46,119 nucleotides of DNA, taken from positions 1-46,119 of the forward strand of contig CALFWO010000065.1 in NCBI GenBank assembly GCA_937928045.1, read 5' to 3'. This document shows, one piece after another, positions 36,011-43,476 of this stretch. The stretch comes from an uncultured Saprospiraceae bacterium. GTDB taxonomy: Bacteria > Bacteroidota > Bacteroidia > Chitinophagales > Saprospiraceae. The notes below the pieces were generated by a model, which searched no databases, had not been told where the DNA came from, and was given only the letters and a program-made list of their open reading frames with translations. Every line of letters begins with the position of its first letter. The stretch's first letter is position 1. The position numbers were made by a program, and so were the translations under genes.

Positions 36011-36046
36011 AAAAAAGGAGCTGTGAATTTTCACAGCTCCTTTTTT
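36011..36046. terminator. Strong bidirectional intrinsic terminator
   Basis: Arms 36011-36027 and 36030-36046 are perfect over 17 bp (A6-GGAGCTGTGAA and its complement), with A-run and T-run on opposite sides. It serves both the lipoprotein gene ending at 35991 and the convergent T9SS gene ending at 36054. Confidence 0.92.
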
Positions 36047-36053
36047 ATTATGG

Positions 36054-37178
36054 TTAGTATTGAGTATCTACGATAAGGAAAGTTGATGATTCGTAATAGT
36101 CAGAATTTCCTGTTATTAGCATGTTGTAAATTCCTTCTGTCAATCCTAAATTGTTTGTGTTGAAGGAAAGTTCATTGCCAAAGAAATTTGTGAAAACGTC
36201 TTGATAAACAATATTTCCTGTTTGATCAGTTATCCTAACGGTAACATTGCTATTTGAGAAATTTGTTAAATCGGCATTAATTTCATTTACTGCAGGGTTC
36301 GGATATAAATTTAATCCTGCATTCGAAACAACAGGTTCTGAATCATTGACAATGGTAATATCTTTTTCACAACTCATTACATTCCCACAGTAATCTTGCC
36401 ATTTGAAAGTTACAGTTTGAGATAATTTTATTCCTGCATTTTCGCCATCGCATATCGAAGCAAAGAGATCGGGATCAAAATTGTGGGTAAAATCATCTAT
36501 ACCACAAGCACCTAAATCAACATCATCATTTAGCCAACTAGAAACAATAGGGTGTTCTGTCAATTGGGCACCAGTTGAAATTACACTTGCAATTCCATTT
36601 GTGTCAAAATAAACTTCTAACTTTCCATTAAATGTAATCGTAAAAGGAAGTTGCGGCAGTGGTCCTAGGCAAGAGAAATAGTCGGGAGTAAGTTTTAGTG
36701 TATTGTTGTAACAAGCAGTCTTAATACCTATACAGCCGTTGTCAAAAGTAGCGGTGTTAATCTTGCAAACGTAATTTTCTAAAACTTGTTCGCTAAATTT
36801 AATAGTCATATCATATGTTCCTGCTCCTGTTAAAGAAACGGGAACTGGCAAAGAACTAAAGGTTTGTAAGCTAGAACATGTTAATTCAATATCATCTGGA
36901 CAAACTTCACAGCTTAAATCTGTAGTAGGGCAAATTTCACCTGTGCAGCCACAATTACCGCCAGTAAGATCGTTTGAAGTTGTTGGGTCTCCATCATCAC
37001 AAGCTAGCCCAGCCACTGGGCAACAAGGAGCGCAATCCGGACCTCCACAATCAACTCCTGTTTCAGAGCCATTCTGAATTCCGTCGTTGCAAGTTGAGCA
37101 AATTGCTTCCCCATTTGCACTTGTCAATTCAAGACTGATTTCATATTCACCAGTTCGTTTCCAAATTCGTCTGAACAA
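36054..37178 (-). CDS. T9SS type A sorting-domain protein, 3' part of a frameshifted gene
   Basis: This frame is the second half of the gene that begins at 38776. Its real homology begins at TGEYEISLELTSANGE (about 37153), which is the missing end of the fifth PPC-like repeat of the upstream frame; the preceding residues (MFRRIWKR) are out-of-frame noise. The rest holds a CNDGIQNGSETGVDCGG segment with CAPC, a motif common in secreted Bacteroidota proteins, a cysteine-rich linker, an HYR-like beta domain (SSWLNDDVDLGACGI, TVTFKWQDYCGNVMSCEKDITIVND) and a type A sorting domain (NLYPNPAVNE, VRITDQTGNIVYQ, GIYNMLITG). Alone it has no signal peptide and could not be exported. Confidence 0.8.
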   Translation of the reverse strand: MFRRIWKRTGEYEISLELTSANGEAICSTCNDGIQNGSETGVDCGGPDCAPCCPVAGLACDDGDPTTSNDLTGGNCGCTGEICPTTDLSCEVCPDDIELTCSSLQTFSSLPVPVSLTGAGTYDMTIKFSEQVLENYVCKINTATFDNGCIGIKTACYNNTLKLTPDYFSCLGPLPQLPFTITFNGKLEVYFDTNGIASVISTGAQLTEHPIVSSWLNDDVDLGACGIDDFTHNFDPDLFASICDGENAGIKLSQTVTFKWQDYCGNVMSCEKDITIVNDSEPVVSNAGLNLYPNPAVNEINADLTNFSNSNVTVRITDQTGNIVYQDVFTNFFGNELSFNTNNLGLTEGIYNMLITGNSDYYESSTFLIVDTQY

Positions 37179-38776
37179 ACAACAACATAAGTTCCTGTCT
37201 CAGGAAGCGAAAAATTAGTCAAATCAACATGAAAAGATTTCGAATCTTCAAATAATAGGACGCCACTTGGACTATATAGCTTCATTGAAGGATCAAGAGC
37301 TGTTGTGACTTCTTCCATTAGGATTGTTGCCATTTGTTCAGCTTCACCCTTGAATTCGAAAATGTCCATTTCGGCATATAATTCAAAAGTCGCCGTTGAT
37401 GTTCCTTTCGTACAATCTAATTCTGTAGCACATACATCAAGATTAACTTTTTCAAATGAAAATCCATACAAACCAATATCATTAGTATTTAAATCTTGAA
37501 CTGTTATGTAATAGTAGTCATTGGTGGGAAAAACAAAATTTTCAATTGAAACCAATTTTCCAAAAGCACTGTTTTCTGCCAATAGAATTCCTTGCGAATT
37601 GTAAATCTTTAAGTCTGGATCTATTCCGTTGTCATACCCTCTTACGCGGAGATTAGCCACCTCGTTTGCTTCTGCTTTAATTTGATAAACATCTCTTTCT
37701 TCTTCCGTTTCTAATTTATTGTTAAACGTTGAATTTCCGCATTCAATTTGAATGGCATCTGCAAAAAGTGTAGCGCCCTCCAAAATAATTGAGTAATCAC
37801 CTAAGTCATTTCCTTTATCGTCACTTAATATCAAGTTGTACTCACCCGTTGAAGGTACAGTGTAGTTTACGGTGATTTCGTTTTCATCAATTTGATTCGA
37901 GATTAACTGACCTGAGCCATCGCAGAAAATTAAATTCAGTTCTATAGGGCCTGATTCATCAGTAATTTTTACGGAAATATTATCTCCAGCAGCGCAATTG
38001 ATTGTGTATGCATCAATTTGTGCAACTTGATTAAAAGTAGAATTAATATTAGTTCCGTTTTGCAGATCTGTTGCGCAATTGAATTGGTTCAATAGTTGAA
38101 CAGAAAGGCCAAATTTTCCTAAATCATTACCATTGCCGTCAAAGGCGGCAATTTTGTAAATACCAGAATTTGGAATTGTATAGTCTGAAATTATCGCCAG
38201 ACCGCTAAGCGTGTTTTGCTCAGCAACTATATTTCCTTCAAGGTCCAGCATTTGTAATTTACATTCTATATTGGTTTCGACTCCTCGCATTTGGACCATG
38301 ATCTGATCTCCCGCTAGGACACTCAATCCATATTGTTTCACCTCAGTCCAACTTGTGAATTCATCTATTAGGTCTGTTCCACAAGAAATCATTTGAACAC
38401 CGTCCATTCCGTTGAGTAATTCCAACGATAGTCCATATTCACCCGTATCGTTGTCATTGTGATCTTTAGCTTCGAGACTGTAAGTTCCGCTCATCGATAG
38501 TTGGATTCCGCTAACTTGCACAATTCCACCGTCGTCGCAATCTTGGGCTACAATATTACCTGCGGGGTCAATTAGCTGGAAACATCCATCTACCCCTTGA
38601 GAAAGTCCTCTCATTCGAATTTGGATAATGTTACCAGCGGTTCCATTAAATTTATAAGTATCCTTTTCTCCTTCTTCTGAAATGGTTGCGGTTAGGTCGT
38701 CACCGTAATTTAGAAATTGTGAATTTCCCGATACGAAACCGAACAATACTAAGCTTAAAACTAAAATTTTTCTCAT
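37124..38776 (-). CDS. Secreted PPC-repeat protein, 5' part of a frameshifted gene
   Basis: A 550-residue frame beginning with a signal peptide (MRKILVLSLVLFGFVSGNSQ). It contains five repeats of about 100 residues resembling pre-peptidase C-terminal (PPC) domains, each closing with a pattern like NDxGxYGxSxELLN: NDTGEYGLSLELLN, NDLGKFGLSVQLLN, NDLGDYSIILEG, NDIGLYGFSFEKVN, and a fifth that stops at GNE before the frame diverges into VNMKSVLN. The fifth continues perfectly in the other frame (TGEYEISLEL) if one T is added between 37153 and 37154. The intact protein would be about 900 residues, T9SS-exported; function unknown, probably adhesion or surface display. Confidence 0.85.
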   Translation of the reverse strand: MRKILVLSLVLFGFVSGNSQFLNYGDDLTATISEEGEKDTYKFNGTAGNIIQIRMRGLSQGVDGCFQLIDPAGNIVAQDCDDGGIVQVSGIQLSMSGTYSLEAKDHNDNDTGEYGLSLELLNGMDGVQMISCGTDLIDEFTSWTEVKQYGLSVLAGDQIMVQMRGVETNIECKLQMLDLEGNIVAEQNTLSGLAIISDYTIPNSGIYKIAAFDGNGNDLGKFGLSVQLLNQFNCATDLQNGTNINSTFNQVAQIDAYTINCAAGDNISVKITDESGPIELNLIFCDGSGQLISNQIDENEITVNYTVPSTGEYNLILSDDKGNDLGDYSIILEGATLFADAIQIECGNSTFNNKLETEEERDVYQIKAEANEVANLRVRGYDNGIDPDLKIYNSQGILLAENSAFGKLVSIENFVFPTNDYYYITVQDLNTNDIGLYGFSFEKVNLDVCATELDCTKGTSTATFELYAEMDIFEFKGEAEQMATILMEEVTTALDPSMKLYSPSGVLLFEDSKSFHVDLTNFSLPETGTYVVVCSDEFGNELVNMKSVLN

Positions 38777-39092
38777 GGTTATTTTTTAATGGCTATTGCC
38801 AAAAAAAATTGGGGAGAAAATTTTGAAAGAGAGGAAGTGTTTAATAAAGAGAGTTTGGGCAGGTAGTTTGGGAAATACAATGTACGGGCCAAAACCAATG
38901 GATTGAATCAATTTTAAATACAGATGTTTGGTTGAAATAAAATGTATATTTTCTTTCCTTATACTGTTTTAGTTTATGTAAATCTTGTTCAAGGGATTAT
39001 AGGTTAATAAGAAAAGTCATCTGATATCTTTTATTTTGATAATAATTTCATTTCAAAAACTATTTTTGTTTTGAAATTTTAATTAAAACATT
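38777..39092. other. AT-rich 316 bp intergenic region
   Basis: This gap between two divergent genes has no open frame with coding character, no tRNA-like fold and no terminator. Its right end holds the phosphoesterase promoter and a surrounding palindrome (39035-39077). The left 250 bp is featureless apart from short A and T tracts. Confidence 0.6.
39035..39077 (+). promoter_or_regulatory. Promoter with palindromic operator candidate for the phosphoesterase-TRAP operon
   Basis: A -33 TTTG (39035-39038) and a -7 TATTTTTG (39061-39068) are separated by 22 bp, close to the Bacteroidota consensus, with the ATG at 39093. A perfect 9 bp inverted repeat (ATTTCAAAA at 39050-39058, TTTTGAAAT at 39069-39077) brackets the -7 element, a position where a bound repressor would block transcription. 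Confidence 0.55.
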
Positions 39093-39851
39093 ATGCAACT
39101 TGCATTTATTACAGATTTACATATTGATAAGGCGTATGAATTTCCTTTTGGAATTGATACCAGAAAAAATTTTAAAAGAATACTAAATGCGATAGCAAAG
39201 AGTCCTGCAGAACAATTGATAATTGGTGGAGATCTTTGTTACAGGAGTCCAGAAGAAGAAATTTATGAATGGATATTTGAAGAGCTGAATAGCTTTGGAA
39301 TGCCTTATCACATCATTGCTGGCAATCACGATGATCCTGTAATGATGAGTAAATTTGGAAAATTCGAAGCATTGTTATCTGATGGTGAACTTTTTTTTGC
39401 GAAAAAATTCAAGCATTATTTGGCCCTTTTTTTAGACACCTCAAAAGGAGAAATTTCTAAAAATCAATTGAATTGGCTAGATCGTCAAGTTTATCAACAG
39501 GATGGGCCAACTGTTATTTTTATGCACCATCCTCCCCTAAATGCGAACGTTCCATATATGGACGAAGACCTAGATCATTCATTTTCGGGAGGAGAAAAAG
39601 TGATGAATATTTTATCAAGAAGTAAAAGCGTTATTCCAATCTTTACAGGCCACTACCATGTGGAAAAAACAATTGTTCAAGAAAACGCGATGCTATTTAT
39701 TACGCCTTCTTGTTTTTTTCAAATTGACGCTTTTAGTAGGGAGTTTAAAGTTGATCATCATAGAATTGGATATCGCTTGATTGACCTCGGAGTTGAAGAT
39801 TTCAAATGCAGTCTACATTATATCGCTGGATCTAGACAAATGGATAAGTAA
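39093..39851 (+). CDS. Calcineurin-like metallophosphoesterase (CpdA-like)
   Basis: A 252-residue soluble enzyme with all class motifs of the calcineurin-like phosphoesterases: TDLHIDK (DxH), IIGGDLCYR (GD), IAGNHDDP (GNHD), MHHPPL and FTGHYHVE (GHxH). The order and spacing fit the cAMP phosphodiesterase CpdA / class III cyclic nucleotide phosphodiesterase group, but the substrate cannot be read from sequence. There is no signal peptide, so it is cytoplasmic. It is first in a probable three-gene operon with TRAP subunits DctQ (20 bp downstream) and DctM, under a promoter with a flanking palindrome. A link between nucleotide hydrolysis and TRAP transport is not established; co-transcription is the only evidence. 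Confidence 0.88.
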   Translation: MQLAFITDLHIDKAYEFPFGIDTRKNFKRILNAIAKSPAEQLIIGGDLCYRSPEEEIYEWIFEELNSFGMPYHIIAGNHDDPVMMSKFGKFEALLSDGELFFAKKFKHYLALFLDTSKGEISKNQLNWLDRQVYQQDGPTVIFMHHPPLNANVPYMDEDLDHSFSGGEKVMNILSRSKSVIPIFTGHYHVEKTIVQENAMLFITPSCFFQIDAFSREFKVDHHRIGYRLIDLGVEDFKCSLHYIAGSRQMDK

Positions 39852-39871
39852 GTTTTACTATTTTACTGCTG

Positions 39872-40396
39872 ATGGAAATACTTCGCCAAATTTCAAAGAA
39901 AATAGACGCTCTAAACAACTGGGTCGGAAGAACGATTTCTTGGCTGACAGTACTATTGATTTTAGTTGTCTGTTTGGATGTTTTACGGAGAAAACTCTTT
40001 TCACAAACTGAAGCATGGATAACGGAGCTAGAATGCTATCTTTTTGCGTTGCTCTTTTTATTCGGTGCAGGTTATACCTTCCTTCATGACAGACATGTTC
40101 GAGTCGATGTTTTTTTTGCAAACCAATCCAAGAAAGATAAAGCTTGGACTAATATTGCTGGAATCATTCTCTTGCTACTTCCATGGTGTGGCATTTTGAT
40201 TTATTGGGGAATTCACTATGCATGGCAAAGTTTTTTGGTGGGCGAAGGATCTCCAAACCCAAATGGTCTCCCTGCTTTGTATCTCATGAAATTTGCAATT
40301 CCGATTGCACTTTTTTTATTACTTCTTCAAGGGCTCTCAGAGTTAATTAAATCAATATTAATTGTTTCTGAACAATCTAAAAGTGAGATGACTTAG
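39872..40396 (+). CDS. TRAP transporter small permease subunit (DctQ-like)
   Basis: A 174-residue membrane protein with four hydrophobic helices (about residues 20-38, 54-72, 92-110 and 138-160). The DctQ signature is visible: WLTVLLILVVCLDVLRRKLF, WITELECYLFALLFLFGAGYTFLHDRHVRVDVFF, then WQSFLVGEGSPNPNGLP. Known of the family: with the large subunit it forms the sodium-driven tripartite importer for dicarboxylates, sialic acids or other organic acids captured by a periplasmic DctP protein. DctM starts 3 bp after its stop. The WITELECY block resembles Bacteroidota and gamma-proteobacterial mannitol/chloroaromatic-type DctQ. The substrate is unknown. Confidence 0.92.
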   Translation: MEILRQISKKIDALNNWVGRTISWLTVLLILVVCLDVLRRKLFSQTEAWITELECYLFALLFLFGAGYTFLHDRHVRVDVFFANQSKKDKAWTNIAGIILLLLPWCGILIYWGIHYAWQSFLVGEGSPNPNGLPALYLMKFAIPIALFLLLLQGLSELIKSILIVSEQSKSEMT

Positions 40397-40399
40397 CAA

Positions 40400-41695
40400 A
40401 TGGCAGTACTAGCATTTATTCTTTTTTTAAGTATTTTTTTGTTGATCCTTTATGGATTTCCGGTGGCATTTACCATGGGAGGAATCGCAATGATTTACGG
40501 CATTTGTTTTTTGGAGCCAAGTAGTTTGGCCGCCTTACCTAGTCGCTTTATGTGGGTCATGAGCAATAATATTTTAATAGCTGTTCCACTTTTTATTTAC
40601 ATGGGGATTATGCTTGAAAAATCTGGCCTTGCAGAAAGTATGTTGGAAAGCATGGCGATGCTTTTTGGTCGTATTCGAGGAGGTTTGGCTATTTCTGTAG
40701 TAATTGTTGGGGCCTTACTCGCTGCAAGTACCGGTATCGTAGGAGCGACTGTTGTTACAATGGGTTTGATTAGTTTGCCGGTAATGCTCAAGCGAGGATA
40801 TCAAACAGAATTGGCTACCGGTACGATAGCTTCGTCTGGAACTTTAGGACAAATAATTCCACCTTCTATTGTTTTGGTTTTGTTGGGAGACACTTTGCAA
40901 ATTCCGGTAGGGGATTTATTTAGAGCAGCATTGATTCCTGGTATTTTGTTAGTTGGAGCTTACATTGTATATATTTTGATTGTTGCTCGGATCAAACCAG
41001 AATATGCTCCAGCAATTCCTCGAGAAGAAATCAAAGCGTTTCAGAAAGAAGGATATTTAATGAAAATGTTTCAAGCATTTTTTCTGCCACTACTGTTGAT
41101 CGTCGCTGTTTTAGGGTCTATTTTTTCTGGAATAGCCTCCGCGACAGAAGCTTCAGCAATAGGAGCTTTTGGCGCATGTTTATTAATGATTGTTCAAGGA
41201 AAATTTAGTTGGAAAACAGTAAGAGAAGTCGGACAGGAAACCACGAAGTTGACCTCTATGGTTTTCCTGATTCTTCTTGGTGCAACGACCTTTAGCTTTG
41301 TTTTTAGATCTCTGGGTGGAGATAGATATCTAATCGAGTTAGTAGAAGCGGCTCAGTTTACGCCAATGGTTTTTTTAGTCATCGTAATGATCTTCGTATT
41401 CGTTATGGGGTTCTTCATCGACTTCATTGAGATCATATTTATCTTTGTTCCCGTAATTGCCCCAATTCTCGAAGCCTTTGGTGTTGATCTCGTTTGGGTT
41501 GGAATATTATTAGCACTAAATCTTCAAACCTCATTTCTTTCACCACCCTTCGGATTTTCACTTTTTTATCTCAAAGGGGTTGCTCCAGAAGGAGTCACCA
41601 CAGGTCATTTGTATCGCGGAATTATTCCATTCCTTTTGATTCAGTTGGTCTTACTCTCTATGGTCTTTCTTTTCCCTGCCTTATTTGGATTATAA
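40400..41695 (+). CDS. TRAP transporter large permease subunit (DctM-like)
   Basis: A 431-residue integral membrane protein with about 12 helices. Signatures of the DctM family: an N-terminal GFPVAFTMGGIAMIYG, ILIAVPLFIYMGIMLEKSGLAESM, GLAISVVIVGALLAASTGIVGATVVTMG, SSGTLGQIIPPSIVLVLLGD, EASAIGAFGA, and FFIDFIEIIFIFVPVIAPI. Known of the family: it carries the sodium and substrate path of TRAP importers. Usually dctP, dctQ and dctM form one operon; here no extracellular binding protein gene lies on either side, so DctP must be encoded elsewhere or be replaced. A minus-strand terminator sits at the 3' end. Confidence 0.95.
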   Translation: MAVLAFILFLSIFLLILYGFPVAFTMGGIAMIYGICFLEPSSLAALPSRFMWVMSNNILIAVPLFIYMGIMLEKSGLAESMLESMAMLFGRIRGGLAISVVIVGALLAASTGIVGATVVTMGLISLPVMLKRGYQTELATGTIASSGTLGQIIPPSIVLVLLGDTLQIPVGDLFRAALIPGILLVGAYIVYILIVARIKPEYAPAIPREEIKAFQKEGYLMKMFQAFFLPLLLIVAVLGSIFSGIASATEASAIGAFGACLLMIVQGKFSWKTVREVGQETTKLTSMVFLILLGATTFSFVFRSLGGDRYLIELVEAAQFTPMVFLVIVMIFVFVMGFFIDFIEIIFIFVPVIAPILEAFGVDLVWVGILLALNLQTSFLSPPFGFSLFYLKGVAPEGVTTGHLYRGIIPFLLIQLVLLSMVFLFPALFGL

Positions 41696-41732
41696 AAAAT
41701 AGGGAATAATCAGAATCTATGATTACTCCCTA
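41694..41732 (-). terminator. Intrinsic terminator of the sigma factor operon
   Basis: Arms 41700-41712 and 41720-41732 pair over 13 bp with a single A-C mismatch in plus-strand RNA that becomes a U-G wobble in minus-strand RNA. On the minus strand the stem is followed by six T residues, so it ends the operon whose last gene stops at 41752; the DctM transcript from the other side may also stop here. Confidence 0.82.
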
Positions 41733-41751
41733 TTCAAGAATTCCAAAGGAT

Positions 41752-42237
41752 CTACCTAAACCTTTTGTTTTCGCCGTTTCGTGGACCTCTTCTTCCTTGT
41801 CCATCTCCCGATCTTTCTCCTCGAACATGCCTAAGTAATTCTTTTTTAAATTTCCGTTCAGTTTGAGGTAAAGCGGCAATTTTTCGGACTCCTATTTTTC
41901 CTCTTAAAGATTGAACAAGTTCCTTTCTAGTAGCAAGCTTTTGTTCTTCACTTTCCCAATGGTCATCTAAATGAGATTCTATCTGGGCGTCGGACATTAA
42001 CTCAAGTTTAGGTCGATTTCTTTTGTTATTAAATTGTTCCATTTTTTCCTGATGTTTCTCGAAAATTGGCCAGAAAACTTTAGATTCTGCTTCCGAGAAT
42101 TGTAATTCACGTTCGTAGAATTGTTTCCGTTTTTCTTGAATTTTTTCCGCGTTTTCACGCTTCATGTTTTCTTGAGCTACCATTGAAGTGCTGCTGAAAA
42201 AAATGATCATTGCTGATAAAAAAAGTAATTTTTTCAT
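41752..42237 (-). CDS. Spy/CpxP-like small periplasmic protein
   Basis: A 161-residue exported protein. The start at 42237 gives a signal peptide (MKKLLFLSAMIIFFSSTSMVAQ); the longer frame to 42282 is disregarded. The body is almost entirely charged helix (REKIQEKRKQFYERELQFSEAESKVFWPIFEKHQEKMEQF, then ATRKELVQSLRGKIGVRKIAALPQTERKFKKELLRHVRG) with an Arg/Gly-rich end. This fits the Spy/CpxP helical pattern, an LTxxQ-like family known for periplasmic chaperoning or sensing. It is the last of three genes with the sigma factor and the single-helix protein, separated by 7 bp, and may act as the periplasmic input to that switch. Confidence 0.72.
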   Translation of the reverse strand: MKKLLFLSAMIIFFSSTSMVAQENMKRENAEKIQEKRKQFYERELQFSEAESKVFWPIFEKHQEKMEQFNNKRNRPKLELMSDAQIESHLDDHWESEEQKLATRKELVQSLRGKIGVRKIAALPQTERKFKKELLRHVRGERSGDGQGRRGPRNGENKRFR

Positions 42238-42244
42238 AATAAAA

Positions 42245-42736
42245 TTAAAATAAATCCATGAAATCTTCTTCTGGCAATCCATCGATTAATTCATCAATAT
42301 AATCATCTGAAGAAGTTGAGTTTTTTGTTATATCTATTGATTCAAAAATGTTTGTTGTAATTAGATCTAAACTCTCGAAGTCATCTATATTGGCTTCGAC
42401 ATATGCAGTCAAATCTTCCGGAGTCAGTCCTCCAAAGTCAAAGTCCGAATCAGAGAGTTTAGTAGTTTCTAAATTGAAAAAAACAAATAAGCCAATTGCG
42501 ACAGTTGCCATCGCTAAAATTGGTTTTGGGCTAAGTAGTGCAGCTGTTTTGTTTATCAATTGATCAAACCAGCTTGTTTGTTTTTGTCTAACAGGCTCTT
42601 GAATGCTTTCCATTACTTCCGCTTGCATATTTTGGAAATAATTGGAGGGAACTTTGAAAGGGTTATTCCTTTCTAGCATTGAAAGATTCGGTGCTATTTC
42701 TTTCAGCTCTTCCTGTATTTTGTTTTTATTTTTCAT
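42245..42736 (-). CDS. Probable anti-sigma factor (single-helix membrane protein)
   Basis: A 163-residue protein with a soluble N-terminal part (EELKEIAPNLSMLERNNPFKVPSNYFQNMQAEVMESI), one membrane helix (PILAMATVAIGLFVFF) and an acidic C-terminal region (DSDFDFGGLTPEDLTAYVEANIDDFES...EEDFMDLF). The start at 42736 (MKNKNKIQEELKE) is chosen: it overlaps the sigma gene by 11 bp, a typical coupling, and the longer frame only adds residues from that overlap. By position and topology it is the inhibitor of the ECF sigma factor, holding it at the membrane; no standard anti-sigma domain is recognised, so the role is inferred from context. Confidence 0.7.
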   Translation of the reverse strand: MKNKNKIQEELKEIAPNLSMLERNNPFKVPSNYFQNMQAEVMESIQEPVRQKQTSWFDQLINKTAALLSPKPILAMATVAIGLFVFFNLETTKLSDSDFDFGGLTPEDLTAYVEANIDDFESLDLITTNIFESIDITKNSTSSDDYIDELIDGLPEEDFMDLF

Positions 42737-43271
42737 TGAAAAAAGATTCAATTTTTTTAACTGCATGATGATAAGATGCTTTCAAGGCGCCTTGTGATGT
42801 TCCAAGAATTTCAGACATGTCTTGATAGCTCATTTCATTATAATACCTTAATTGAAATACTGCTTTTTGTTTATCTGGTAAAGAAAGAATTGCTTCTAAC
42901 AGTTTTTCCTGTATCTTATTCTCCTCAAAAAACGGATCGGCTTTCAACTGTTCCATTTGTTCTTGATTTGATTCAGAATGATGTTTTTTCTTTTTCTTCA
43001 AAAAGGTCATGGTCTCATTTGTGGCTATTCGGTATAACCATGTAAACAACTTTGATTGCCCTTTGAAACCGTGATGTCCTTTAAACACTTTTATAAAGGT
43101 GTTTTGTAAAACGTCGTTCGTATCGTCGTGATCAAGAACCATTCTTCTTATGTGCCAATATAGCCGTTCCTGATAATTCGTCATGAGCAGCTGAAAACCT
43201 TTGTTTTCCGTTCTAGTAGCACGTAAAAGACTCAAAATCTCTTCGTCGGTATGTTGTAAGGTTTTATTCAC
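42726..43271 (-). CDS. ECF-type RNA polymerase sigma factor
   Basis: A 181-residue sigma-70 family factor. Region 2 is visible as FQLLMTNYQERLYWHIRRMV, DVLQNTFIKVFKGHHGFKG, SKLFTWLYRIATNETMTFLKKKKK, and region 4 as ILSLPDKQKAVFQLRYYNEMSYQDMSEILGTSQGALKASYHHAVKKIESFF. Known of the family: it redirects RNA polymerase to a small regulon in response to envelope signals. The next gene overlaps its 3' end by 11 bp and encodes a membrane protein that likely restrains it; the third gene is a periplasmic helical protein. Regulon and trigger are unknown. Confidence 0.96.
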   Translation of the reverse strand: MNKTLQHTDEEILSLLRATRTENKGFQLLMTNYQERLYWHIRRMVLDHDDTNDVLQNTFIKVFKGHHGFKGQSKLFTWLYRIATNETMTFLKKKKKHHSESNQEQMEQLKADPFFEENKIQEKLLEAILSLPDKQKAVFQLRYYNEMSYQDMSEILGTSQGALKASYHHAVKKIESFFNEK

Positions 43272-43476
43272 TGTAATTATGCCCTTAGGACTAGTTGAAA
43301 GTTAAATGGTTTAATGGTAAATAGAACTTATTCTAAAAATTCCTGTTTTTCTTTTACTCAAAATTGCTTTATATGGACCTTTTTTGGTCATAAACTCAAC
43401 AATATGAACATCAAAGCCCAAACACTTCGTAATTTTATCATCGGAAAATACGTTTTGGATGTATCAAAATAGAACT

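Noticed and set aside
43404-43472. A 22-codon frame upstream of the gliding-type T9SS gene
   Set aside because: Too short, no conserved pattern, and it ends just 5 bp before the real ATG; could be a chance frame in the leader.
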